From contig CP085827.1 of assembly GCA_020809705.1 (NCBI GenBank), forward strand, positions 868,001 to 932,000: DNA of 64,000 bases. The letters run 5' to 3'. Positions 33,175 through 43,771 of this stretch are shown here, piece after piece. Made by a program: the position numbers and the translations under genes. Origin of the DNA: Calonectria ilicicola (Eukaryota > Ascomycota > Sordariomycetes > Hypocreales > Nectriaceae). Position 1 is the stretch's first letter; each line of letters opens with the position of its first letter. Under the pieces are notes generated by a model, which did no database searches, was not told the DNA's origin, and saw only the letters and a program-made list of their open reading frames with translations.

Positions 33175-34880
33175 TTATGGTGATATATCACCTGAAGGAA
33201 GCCTTGCTTCGATATCAGCGTTCAGGCTAACAAGTAGCTCCACACATTTAGGCGCCTTTCTTTTACATGCTACATGTAATGGTGTGGCGCCTTGGTTACA
33301 CTTTGCTTCAATATAAGCCTCCCAGTCAACAAGTAGTTCCACAAGTCTAGGCTGATTTAGCGCGCATGCTGCATGTAATGGTGTGAAGCCTTTGTCACAT
33401 TTTCCTTCAATCTTGGCTTTGTGGGCAAGTAGTGTCTTGGCGGCTTCTAGGTTCCCAGCTGCGGCCGCGAACAGAAGAGCCGTTTGGCCGATACTGTTCC
33501 TTGCCTCAATATCGGCACCTCGTTCAAGGAGGAAATTAATAATATCGGCGTCTCCAAACTGTCCTGATGCAAAGTGAAGTGGTGTTTCGGAATGTATGTT
33601 TCTTGCCCCAATGACAGCTCCTACGTCAAGGAGCATCTCGACCACTTCTAAATTTCCCTGTCCAGCTGACAGATGGAGGGGGGTTTCGCCAGTCTCAGTC
33701 TTTGCTTCGGTATTCGCGCCGCTGTCAAGGAGCCAAAGGCTCACATCGAAATGCCCCTGCCCAGCCGACAGGTGAAGTGGTGTTTCACCAGCCTCGGTCT
33801 TTGCTTCAATATTCGCTTTGTGTCGCAGGAGTACCGCTACCACTTCAAGATGCCCCTCTCTGGTCGACAGATGAAGTAGCGTTAAATCTGTTGTAATAGT
33901 TTCCTCAATATTTGCTCCGCCACAAAGAAGAACTTCAACTAATTCATGGTTGCCGTAAATTGATGTCAATTGGATCGGGGTTAAGGATGACGTCTCGCCG
34001 GTACTATTTGGAGGCCACGTAAGTGGGATACGATAGAGAAGCATCTTCGCGTACGCTGCTGCCACTGCTGCTGCATATTCTTCCCAGTCATTACTTTTGA
34101 GAGAATCTCCATAACCATATATTCCACGAACCATTAGGCATGGAAATTCCTTCATCAAGTTATATCCTTCCATTTCGATACAAAGCGCTTCCTCCGATTT
34201 CCTAAATCCACGAACTAACGAGTTCTCGTTGAAAATCTGACGGACAGAAGCGATCGCGCCGTAATGAATACCAGGAGGATCTTCGCCTCGTAGCGGGCGT
34301 CGAGCAAGCTTTTCCCCATGGTATTCATAGCATGCGGGTTCAGATTCAGAAACATGTTTGTAATTCCAGGTGGAGGTGTCATTGGCTAGTGTCCGGCGCT
34401 TGGACTTCATCTTCGGAGGTATGTGTGATTCCAATTCTAAAGACCACACATCAGGCCGAAAGGCTGAACTTTGCATATAAGAGATTGTAGTTGAAAAAAT
34501 CTGCGGAAGCTGATCGACGGTGTCCGATTTCAAGATTTGTTCCATCCCGCGTTGTCGACGTGATTGATGACAACGTCGCCCAAACTAATATCCACGGATT
34601 TGTCGTTGTTTGGTGCTCCTACACCAACCCCAATAGAAATGATGAACTTGAGTGAGGGGAAATTTGAACGCATCCGTTTAACCCATTCTGCAGTGGTACG
34701 AGAACGCTGGGGACATGCAATGACAACATTATGGCCAGCGATATTCCCGAACACCCTATAATTGGAACCTATCGGCCCCAATGCTTTATGGTATTGGTGG
34801 AATATTTGCTTCGCGATTTTGATCTGCGCCTTGTTGGCGCAGATCCATCCTACCGTATAATCTTTATAAGTAAGTGCCAT
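33175..34880 (-). CDS. Nucleoside phosphorylase (PNP_UDP)-ankyrin repeat protein, divergent
   Basis: The N-terminal part (YTVGWICANKAQIKIAK, FGNIAGHNVVIACP, FIISIGVGVGAPNN and ISLGDVVI) and the middle (GIHYGAIASVRQI, EALCIEMEGYNLM) are a PNP_UDP_1 domain as found in fungal NLR-like proteins. About seven ankyrin repeats of 33 residues follow to the C-terminus (for example GETPLHLSAGQGHFDVSLWLL). The domain lies in two frames. A possible 59-nt intron (complement of 34501-34559, GTCGAC...CGCAG) would join 34880-34560 to 34500-33175 (548 aa), but the donor is weak and no branch site is visible, so a frameshift is equally possible. The usual YDYGK segment is missing and the normally invariant RGICDYADS reads RGIYGYGDS, which loses an Asp. 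Catalysis is doubtful; it may be a sensor domain or a decaying gene. No NACHT or NB-ARC domain is present. Confidence 0.72.
33190..33970 (-). repeat. Tandem 99-bp ankyrin-coding repeats
   Basis: About seven in-frame 33-codon units. The best conserved neighbours are at about 33660-33850, where GETPLHLSAGQG recurs with nearly the same codons. This indicates fairly recent unit duplication inside the gene. Confidence 0.6.
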
Positions 34881-35884
34881 AATTAGTTAAGCACTCGGCC
34901 GAGGTTATTGTTTCCAGGATCGCTTAGTTTTCACCAAGGTTTCAAATAGTCGCATGGGTGATTAATAAAGGTGACTTGTTTTTATAGATTGACCTGATAT
35001 TTGTGCATTCTGGGTATTGCATTAAGTGGGTGGCCTCAATCGTTGAGCTCAATGCTTTTGATAGGCACGCGCATCCTGGCCCACTTCGGGCTACTTCAAG
35101 TCCAATTTCGACACCAATAATCCCTCTCAAGGTCCAGGGACCATTTGGCTACTGTAAAATTTGCTGCAGCTAGTCTTCACGCCACCGGGCTATGTTATCA
35201 TCACTATGATCATGATAGGTCACAGCAGAAGCCGACCTCGGAGGGAGCCATCTGAGTTGGCAATCAACGGCAGTTAATGGTTGTGGATAGAACCTCCACT
35301 TAACAAATCAAGAGCTGTAGGGCTATGGCTACCTACTGATACTAAGTGTGATGGGTATGGTACATTTGCCTTGGGCATCGATGCATTTCGGCAATTCTCT
35401 CTATCGCTTCATAAATCGCCCAAATCCCCAGTTTCAAGACCGGATTGGCATCGACACCAGTCCGAAATGTTTGATTTCAGATATCCCCTACGTAATATCC
35501 GGTTTGACGGGGGCTGGCGCCGGTTCTCATTGGTACAGACAAACCTTGTCTCTTGGTAGATTGGAACAGGCGAGTTGTGGCAGGGATAGAAAGGAATGGT
35601 CAGAGTCACCGAATAAAAGCACATTGAAGTTTTGTTATGACCCGTACATGGCTTACGGGGATTCACAGGGGTTCTTGGTGCTAATGATAGCTACGAGAAA
35701 GACCGAGAACAGCCGGACAGTAACACAATTTGACATGCCATGCGGTTCAACCTAATTGCTGGGGTCTATGGACTTTTTCGCTCTCTATTTAATTTCGCAA
35801 GGGCATATAAACACTATGGAACGGACATTATGACAAGACTTTTCGGCCATTCGATCATAGATGCTCATACGGAACTAGTTAATG
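34881..35884. other. 1.0 kb intergenic region
   Basis: Upstream of the PNP-ankyrin gene and 3' of the GH127 gene. Overlapping ORFs at about 35281-35755 show no recognisable family, so I do not call them. Confidence 0.4.
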
Positions 35885-38800
35885 TTAAAATGGCACCACT
35901 GCAAGACTATCTAGATTGAAGGGAGGATTGCTACCCAAAACCTCAATAGTGTTACCCAAGCCGCCATTAAGCTTTACAACCCAATACGAAGCATCTTGCC
36001 AATATTCCCAACAACCAGTGCTGGGTAATGTGACCGGTGCTTGATATACGCCGTTTACTATTAAGCGAACACCTTTGGGGTCCATGTCTCCAGCAGAATA
36101 TCGCATCATCAGCCTATAGTTACCGTCAGATGGTGCGGCTACATTTCGGAATGTTGCCTTTGCCGTGATTGAGCGACGGAAATCGACAAAGCCAGTTCCC
36201 GAATATCGAGGGTGGTTGTTGTTGACAATCGCAGCTCCACTGAGGATAGCATCTTCTCCCTGGTAGCATGTTCCCTGCAATGACGTGATGCTCACGGCGT
36301 CGATTTTAGGCGCGGCTGTGCTATTGGCAGTGATGACGACGCTATTCGCGCCTGCTACCATGAATACTGTTATCGGCGCCGTATCCACCCACTGCATATC
36401 CACCGGAGCATTCTTGAATCTAAATTTAGGTAATGGGGTGCCGTTGACAGTCACAGTGGTCGTGGTCCAAGGGTTGGCACAATCTTGCCCGTATCGCAGC
36501 GTCAAGTAATGCGGGCCAGCCGAGTCCGCGAGTATGTCAAGTGCTACAGAGGCCCCAATGTTGCCGTTGAAGTCAACAAAAGTAGTTTGCGCGTCATCAT
36601 TCACAATTGCACCTCCCGAGAGTGTACCATTCTCCGCTTGCACTGTGGTGTCGGTAGGGATGGCCAACGGGAAATAAGTGAGACGTATGTTTTCGGCGCC
36701 AAAGGGCACCAACTTGATACTGACGATCTTTTCGCTTGTCACTGCTGGGTACGGTGGCTCAGCAGCCAGGACGGGATTCGAAGTCAACATGCCCCAGTAG
36801 CCCAAAGCCCGGGCGCGCGCCTTCAGGTAAACGGGTGTTGTTCTCTGCACGAAGGGATTTTTGGGCATCTTCCGTTGATGAACGGTTATACTGTCCTGCG
36901 GGTTCGCCGGATCTATTTGCAACGCATATCTCCATGGCGAATTTGGCTTGACCTGCCATGTTCCATAACCCGGCAGGAGGTTTACCCCAGCACCTAACGT
37001 TTCGCCGCCGATGAGAGGATCGGGGCCAAGCCATTCCTCGTCAATCTCTAGAGAATACACCAGTGGTCCCCGTTCCACAGCCACTGACTGGCGCACCCAG
37101 CGCGATGTCTCTATACGCATGGGAAAGTTGACGGTGACCTCATCTCCGGTTGACCATGTGCGATTAATGCGATAAAATGAGCCCGCCACCACATCTGGTT
37201 GTGAGATGCTGTTAATGGTAACAGATGGCCCTTGTGCCCATTCTGGGATGCGAAGCGAAAGAGGAAACTTCACCTGCGAAGGCATGGTAAACCGTAATCG
37301 AATTTGCTCTTCAAAGGGATAATTAGTGTCGGCGTTTACACTAACGGGCACTCTTCTTGCGCTTCCGAGGTGAGTGGTGAGGGAGCTGGGTCCATAGGCC
37401 ATGGCTGCTAATCCACCATTGGCTGTAGTAGCCCACATGTGCTTCACATAGTATGGCCAGCCCATGTGCATGTCGTAACGACAACAGGGAAAATTGGATG
37501 CGACACTGGGAGTAAGGGCCGTCGGGTTGTCTTGTTCACAGCCATGCCAGCCGTAAATGCTTTGAACCTGATTTGGCAAGGTGTAATACTGATGGGCAGT
37601 GTAGTCTTTACTTAGGGCTCCAGGCAGCACGTTAAAGGCCAACTTCTCGAGGTGGTCCCCAATTTTGGCGTCACCTAATATCATCTGCGCCTCTTGGTCC
37701 GCCTGCATACGCTCTACAACAGCGCATAGCTCCACGCCGGTGGTGGATGAATCCCCAGACAACATTTCGCTGCCAGAGATGCCGCCGTGAACTTGGCCAT
37801 GTTGCCGCATGGTATGATCAGTGCCAATCTGGAACGACTTGCGATGGTAGTCGCTGTCGGAACGTACGGAGCGGATGACGGGCATCTTGATACATTGCTG
37901 CACATTAACGTTGTGTTTGACTTGAAAGTCCCGGCCTCTATCGTAGGTCAGGAACTGGTTGTTAGTGTAAATATCAGCCCAAGGGTATGCGGCCTCTTCC
38001 ATGTAGTCGGACAGGGCCAGAAGCCAGTGCTCATGGGTCTGCTCGTACAACCAGTGTACACATGCTATCGAGTCGCCGATACGGGCTCGACCCCAACGGG
38101 TGGGTGGATTGCCAGGCGCAGTCTCCCACACGAGGCGGAACCATTTCATGAGAGCCGGAATGACTCGGTCATCGTGGGTGGCATCGTAGTAATCACGCAG
38201 CGCATAGAGAATGGGCATGCGACCCCACCAATCTTGACCATCACCAGCCCGCGCCAACATGGGCGGGCCGAGGAATCCATCGCGGCCTGTGTTATCCAGC
38301 GTCCAGTTCACCCACTTCTCGGCTTTGGCAATCAGGGCCGGATTTCCCGTCACGTATGCCAGCGCCACGAGGCCTTTTATGTAGTAGGGCGAGATTTCGG
38401 CCCAGTTGCCCGCGTTAATGTCGCCGCCGAGCCAGGCACTCCGAGGACCGAGATCCGTGTAGAGTTCCTCAGCGCGGCCCGTGGCGCCCTCCACCTGCAG
38501 CTGCAGCTGCGTGGCCAGCCATCCACCCGCTTTCACGGTGCCTATAGGTAGAGGCCGATAAGGCAGAGAGACGAGCGGCACATTCTTGTTTTTGGAGCCA
38601 GCTTCGTAGTCAGGGTGCACCTCATCATGGCGACCGCGGGGCCCCGGATTTGCGGGCCCACGCCGAAGCCAGCGGCCAAGTCCTAAGGCGACACTGACCA
38701 CAACCACGCCAATCCAGCATCTCAGCATCCATGCGGGGTCCATGTACCGACTGAGAAGGCCTGGGATCGCGCCCTTTTCGGCCATGACGCCGCGCTCCAT
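35885..38800 (-). CDS. GH127-type beta-L-arabinofuranosidase, membrane-anchored, with two CBM35-like modules
   Basis: A 971-aa intronless protein. An N-terminal cytosolic tail and one transmembrane segment (about 24-43, WMLRCWIGVVVVSVALGLG) indicate a type II membrane or cell-surface enzyme. Residues about 80-710 match the GH127/DUF1680 alpha/alpha-barrel plus beta domains. The zinc-thiolate catalytic set is intact: Glu357 and Cys359 in VELC and the Cys439-Cys440 pair in NFPCCRYDMH. In the family one Cys is the nucleophile. Two beta-sandwich carbohydrate-binding domains of CBM35/CBM6 type follow (about 719-838 and 845-970), each opening with (Q/Y)(A/Q)E. The enzyme would remove beta-L-arabinofuranose from plant glycans; a related activity (GH146) is possible. 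The coding region is more GC-rich than its surroundings. An alternative start is Met6. Confidence 0.87.
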   Translation of the reverse strand: MERGVMAEKGAIPGLLSRYMDPAWMLRCWIGVVVVSVALGLGRWLRRGPANPGPRGRHDEVHPDYEAGSKNKNVPLVSLPYRPLPIGTVKAGGWLATQLQLQVEGATGRAEELYTDLGPRSAWLGGDINAGNWAEISPYYIKGLVALAYVTGNPALIAKAEKWVNWTLDNTGRDGFLGPPMLARAGDGQDWWGRMPILYALRDYYDATHDDRVIPALMKWFRLVWETAPGNPPTRWGRARIGDSIACVHWLYEQTHEHWLLALSDYMEEAAYPWADIYTNNQFLTYDRGRDFQVKHNVNVQQCIKMPVIRSVRSDSDYHRKSFQIGTDHTMRQHGQVHGGISGSEMLSGDSSTTGVELCAVVERMQADQEAQMILGDAKIGDHLEKLAFNVLPGALSKDYTAHQYYTLPNQVQSIYGWHGCEQDNPTALTPSVASNFPCCRYDMHMGWPYYVKHMWATTANGGLAAMAYGPSSLTTHLGSARRVPVSVNADTNYPFEEQIRLRFTMPSQVKFPLSLRIPEWAQGPSVTINSISQPDVVAGSFYRINRTWSTGDEVTVNFPMRIETSRWVRQSVAVERGPLVYSLEIDEEWLGPDPLIGGETLGAGVNLLPGYGTWQVKPNSPWRYALQIDPANPQDSITVHQRKMPKNPFVQRTTPVYLKARARALGYWGMLTSNPVLAAEPPYPAVTSEKIVSIKLVPFGAENIRLTYFPLAIPTDTTVQAENGTLSGGAIVNDDAQTTFVDFNGNIGASVALDILADSAGPHYLTLRYGQDCANPWTTTTVTVNGTPLPKFRFKNAPVDMQWVDTAPITVFMVAGANSVVITANSTAAPKIDAVSITSLQGTCYQGEDAILSGAAIVNNNHPRYSGTGFVDFRRSITAKATFRNVAAPSDGNYRLMMRYSAGDMDPKGVRLIVNGVYQAPVTLPSTGCWEYWQDASYWVVKLNGGLGNTIEVLGSNPPFNLDSLAVVPF

Positions 38801-40047
38801 GGTCGATTTTGATAGCGTGCAAGATTTGTCAATAGTGCAATTGTCAATGTTTTCAAGAGCGTGCTGCGCGGTGGCGAGATTCTACCAACATTGGTCGTGC
38901 ACAATGTCTCACCATCACTAGAGCGGGGTGAGCGTTCTGCTACTTATACGTGCATCTAGTGCGGTCTCGTGACCTACGACAGTGGCGTTTGTCGCAAAGT
39001 CAAATCTTTGCGAGATAAAGCGACACGATTCATCTTACACTCAGAAACCAACTTGAGGAGCTGATAGCAATGCCGGGGAAAGGTTTAGGAAATTTTTGCC
39101 AAGAAATGGGCATCATTAAGACAAGCATCGCCAGTGACTGATTACCAAGTCATCTACAGAACCCTAGCCAGCCCAGACCGATTCCTCTACGAAAACCATA
39201 AAAAAAAGTGAAGCCATATCTCATTGGAATCAATTTTAATTGAAGGATAGGCCAAGTAATTTTAAATGGACGCAAGCGAAATCCGATAGTTCTAACAGTA
39301 AAACTCTAGAATTTAATATCATTTTAAACTAGCGCAAACCCGATCTTGAAAACTGGTCCTCATCAGGAACGATGCATCAATGCTGCCGGGTGTTTTTCTT
39401 CGAATCTATCTATTCCTTAGACCAAACATGATTTCGCCTAAAATATCGCTGCCCTATCTAGAAAAATCTGATGACCTAAAGCCTGAGAACAGCCGTTGCC
39501 TTGTTGGGCGCTGATGGAAACTACCCGAGGTCGGCGAGCGATATCCACTAGTGCTGTGCAAAATAACATTCCCTGACTCCAAATCGTCCAACCTCTTTCG
39601 AAATTGTGAGATAATATATCAAGATAGTTTGTGTATGGAAGATGGAGGAGGGACGAGGGTGCTCTGAGGCACCACGGAAAGCGTTCGGATCGTAACGAAC
39701 AGGTAATCCTTGAATCAATGTTGCCGTATTACTGGGCCGTATCAAGAGATTACCTGTTCGCCGCGATCTCGAACATCTTTCAAGGTTCGTTGAACGCTTT
39801 CCATGGTGCCTCAGAGCAGCCTCGCCCTTCCTCTATCTGGACGTGGGTGGGCATTTCCCAGGACAAGATCATCATGAAACTTCCACTGTGCAGAAAGTAT
39901 GCTCGCCCCTATGTGTTAGAGGCGACCTAACTCTCTGGAAACAAAACCCGACCTCTATTTCGAATTCTGCACAAGTATGCTTGTCTCTGGTGAGCCGACC
40001 ACTTAAGCCCAAGGGACTATCACAACCTTGGTAGTTTTAGAATGGGC
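38801..40047. other. 1.25 kb intergenic region with inverted repeat
   Basis: No gene is supported. The region holds the inverted repeat described separately at 39641-39837 and otherwise AT-rich sequence. Confidence 0.45.
39641..39837. repeat. Imperfect inverted repeat / hairpin element
   Basis: The left block 39661-39686 is the reverse complement of 39792-39817 at 25 of 26 positions, and 39696-39708 perfectly matches the complement of 39748-39760. The flanks 39641-39660 and 39818-39837 are also related. The arms are separated by about 39 nt. The spacers within the arms differ (9 against 31 nt), so one arm has an insertion. Because of the symmetry, both strands encode a similar short peptide, but no real gene is implied. 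It could be a small MITE relic or a hairpin-RNA locus. Confidence 0.65.
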
Positions 40048-41027
40048 TTAATATTTTGTTTTTGGCGATCGGCCTGTTCTCGATCTTGGATCTTTTCGTG
40101 ATGGTCGGCCTTTCTTTGGTCGTTCGCATGTTTTGAAATGTTGCTGAAATTCTTCTTTAGTTTTAAATTCTTTTAGATGCTCTGTCCCTGGAAGATGGCA
40201 AATGTATGTGTGGTCCCCTGAACAATTGTTGTGACGTTTGAGTTTATCATCCCGATCAACCTTGCCACAACAACACCGGAAACGTCGTCGAGAAATGTTT
40301 CGTATGTGTCGTCTGCATGATGCCCATTCATTTGTCACCTTTTTGCCGCAGATGCAATGCCATGGTCCATCACAAATAGGTTGACGGTGGTCGGTTTCCG
40401 GAACTTTTGAACACTCATCACATTTACATCGACAGAGTGGGTATGGGTGGGTTGGTTTAATATGCATTCTGGACAAAAATGTTAGAGGTGGGTTTCAACA
40501 GGATGTCAGAAAGGATGGAATTACCTTAAGAGATCAAGATTCTCGAATCTTTCTAAACCAATTTGGTAATAATGAAACGATTGAATGCTAGGAAAAGATG
40601 ACGAATCACAATAAGACTCGGCATTTAGAGGAAATAACGATGGGTCTTCTTCAGAACTGGGCCCTTGTGAGGCCGTGCCGAAGTCGATATTGTTCAAATC
40701 AAAAGCAGGTTGTTGGGGTGGGTGTTCTGAGGGTAATTGACATGGATTAGCAGATGCGAGCTCAATATAATATGTAAATTCTGATTCAGATTCGTAACTC
40801 AAGTCAGGGGCATCAAAAGACGCCCCTTCCGTAGTCAGGTGGCTGTAACTAACAAGACCAATTGGCGACTGCACCGTAGAAACGAGGCATTGTTGAAATG
40901 ATGTAGATGCAATTGTATCTACATTATCATCGGCGAAGAGAAGTTGGGCTTCGGTTTCAAGAGAGCTCTGCTCGTTTGGTGCAAATTGTAGGCATCCATC
41001 ATGGTTAGGTCTTTGAATAGCAAATTC
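40048..41027 (-). CDS. Hypothetical Cys-rich zinc-finger-like protein (5' end unresolved)
   Basis: Two open segments on the minus strand are joined by a 56-nt intron (complement of 40469-40524, GTAATT...GTCCAG with branch CTAAC). This gives an acidic Ser/Pro-rich N-terminal part and a basic Cys/His-rich C-terminus. The latter contains CRCKCDEC, WHCICGKK with later C and H, RFRCCCGKVDRDDKLKRHNNC, and YICHLPG followed by HFKTC, which are atypical C2H2/C2HC fingers. It ends in an AT-hook-like KKGRPSRK tail. The frame is open up to a stop at 41028-41030 with no ATG, so a first exon must lie further upstream. It resembles fungal C2H2 DNA-binding proteins only in outline; the function is unknown. 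Confidence 0.45.
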
Positions 41028-42239
41028 TCACGGAGCCTAGGTTCGGGCTCCACGAGCACTAAGTTTTCAGAAATCGAGCTCGACGCCCCTATGAATAGTG
41101 TCAAGACAATAGCCACGACAAAATCACAAGGACCTGTTATTTGCTTTTAGGGAAATATATTGGAAGAGATATTCAAGGGTGACGGATAGAATTTAAACGG
41201 GAGGGAGTAAGTTAAACTGGATATGTGAAAGTACCAGAAAATGAAGAGATTGGCTGCCGATCTTCGATGAGCTTTGCTCGATCGGCAGCCAGTCAACGAT
41301 GTGCTATTGATGAAAAAGCAGTCTTAGATGAAAATATGCTTGTTCTCCTATGTGTCTTGGCGGGTATCCCCTCTTTTGAGGGGCAGCTTTGATGGCTTGG
41401 GCACCCAGAAATCACTACGATTCTCGTTCTTTTATAACAGGAACCTGTGGGGTAATGTCACTTGTCAAGGTGGATGGGCCAATATTCTAATTCGTCAACT
41501 GAATTTGGGATAGTCTGATGCATGCTGATTTCAGCTCTCTGATGGGCCATTTTGCTGATTCGCTGATGAATGACAAAGCCTGGAATCCAAATCTTTGGTA
41601 ATCAGGGTCAGACACCAGTTTAACCAATAATAAGCTTCATCTGGCTGCATCGATAATCCTTCCCCTGTTCAAAGTTGTGCGGGTTTGTGCCAATATTTTC
41701 ATAGGTTGCTGTCGCAAATTCTGATTATATCATCAAAACGATGCAAATTCAGATAATTTCGTATGGAAACGAAGGTATGGGATTTCACATCCGACCATGA
41801 AGTCTGAGAGTTTCCCCCCGTTCCTTGAAAACGTGAAAGCATCAAGAATTTAGTGGCTGCTACCAGTAGTTTAATACCTGACTGTAGCACCCCGTAATTA
41901 CTTCTGTTAGTCACTTAGCTATCGTCGAACTTGGTCGAAACCTCAGTTCCTACAAAAGTAACCTGGAACTGAGTCTGACGATATGGATGCGTGAATGCCA
42001 GCAGATTTTTATTAGTGAAGCCCGACTTTTAACCGGCTGACCTCGGATGCAATGGTTGACTGATTATTAGCAGTGTTTCCACGCAGCACTAATCACTCAT
42101 TCTCATCTCCAACAGCTGACGTTCTAATTTATTTCTTTGTCTATCACTGAAACCGATATTTCATCATATTTCATTTGTATCCAGCTTTTTACTGGAACTG
42201 AGATTTCGAACCTCGATTGAACTCAAAGACGAACTTGTG
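41028..42239. other. 1.2 kb intergenic region
   Basis: It probably contains the missing first exon and promoter of the Cys-rich gene and the promoter of the AIG1-like gene. A short palindrome-like direct/inverted pair (gctgccgatcttcgatgagc / gctcgatcggcagc) lies at about 41253-41291. Nothing else is recognised. Confidence 0.4.
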
Positions 42240-42991
42240 ATGGCAAAGAATACTGGACAAAGACTTGCTTCCCCATCAAGGGGAATCTCGGTCGTCATTC
42301 ACATCACCGGGCTCTTGCTTTTCTCTGCATCATTTTTATGGCTCCCAAGCATCACCAACCCCCGACACGGTGGATTTGGAGGTTCATACAAATTTCCCAC
42401 TATTATCGCACTGACCATGTCCACGATGACATTTGCAATTGGATTTCTAGCCGACATGACACTAAACAAACGATTGTTTAATCTGAAGAATCAATTCTCA
42501 GTGTGCACGGCACCTCTTGACCTTTTGGTCAGCACTTTGTACTGGAGTCTTCGTTTCATCAATAAAGATCTTGTTCTGCCTGCCAGTCATGAACTTCCGT
42601 TCATTCGCGATCTTGGCTTGCATGCAATTCCAGCTATTATGTTGACTCTAGACTTCTTGCTGCTGAGTCCCTCCTGGTCAATTCAGTGGCATTATTCTAT
42701 GGCTCTTGGTTTGTCCCTCATGGTTCTGTATTGGAGTTGGATTGAGTATTGTTATTTATCCAACAAATGGTAGGCGCCGAAGCTATGAAATGTGTAGGGC
42801 TCCGTACTAATTTTTCCAGGCACCCTTACCCGCTTCTTGAACTTCTTTCCCTGTGGAAAAAGAGTGTTCTTTGCATTATAACTGGGACTATGATTGGTGG
42901 CAGTACCTTGCTTTTAAATGGGATACATCTGCGCATGAATGCAGATCAAGAACCTAAAACAGACTCGACCAATTCGAAAAAGTTAGACTGA
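42240..42991 (+). CDS. AIG1/FAR-17a-like multi-pass membrane hydrolase
   Basis: Two exons, 42240-42769 and 42820-42991 (233 aa), separated by a 50-nt GT-AG intron. The junction reads SNKW then HPYPLLELLS, a typical family motif. About six transmembrane segments are visible. The family (animal AIG1 and ADTRP are threonine hydrolases of FAHFA lipids) uses one Thr and one His within the membrane; here Thr54 in GGSYKFPT and His128 in LGLHAIPAIM fit those positions. The fungal substrate is not known. The start is the ATG at 42240, directly after a leader without upstream ATG in frame. Confidence 0.85.
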
Positions 42992-43771
42992 GAAAGAACG
43001 CAAAGAGAGCAGGTAAATCAAGAAAGAGTCGTCAAGGGTACCAATAGCATTAACTAATGAACTGTAATTAATCGCTTTCGGTCACATTTATGCCGAATCC
43101 CACGTGAACAATGCCGTATTTCACAAAGAAGGGGTGCATAATTAATGAGAAAATAAGGGAATGTTTCCTAGTAGCTAATTACTCCCTCGCAATCTTTCCC
43201 TCTTCTGAAGCCTCTTACCTTTATGATATGTCGCATATAGCACGGAAATGACTCAGTTCGCGACGTTATCTCCCGAACCCACTTAGGCTCATCACCAGAA
43301 GTAGCATTGGTCTCTGCGACAATTATGCCGAGATGTGATATTGTACGTCAGCACAACACTTGTCAAATTTTATCATTGTATCAAATGGGATGCAGGTGAC
43401 ATTCAATTTGCAAATTGCTGCCGTGTTGATTGGTGGGCTTTTTATCTCCCCTGTCGATGATCAAGGGTGTTCGGGTGCCGGCTTCTATGCGGGGAAATTA
43501 CGCAAAAAACATGGGTTGGGCGGCAGAGGTTCATGGAGAAAGGTCATCAAAGATCATGCCAAGACGTGCGTAATGTATGGCGGAGAATTCGGTAGATCCG
43601 GGAGGATAATATACCGAGCAGTAATATACCACAATCTCCTTGTCGTAACATGAAATAGATCCATTATGGTCATAAATTGAGGAGGGGCGCCAAGACTACA
43701 TAAACACTTGGCCATCATGAAATAGATTCGTTACAGTACCTGTCGGCAATAAAAACCTCGCCTCAGCAGAT
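42992..43771. other. 0.8 kb intergenic region
   Basis: Upstream of the rhamnogalacturonan lyase. An ORF at about 43360-43653 has no recognisable family and is not called. Confidence 0.4.

Noticed and set aside
35281..35755. Overlapping ORFs of 92 and 135 codons
   Set aside because: No recognisable domain, two competing frames, no clear splice or promoter context.
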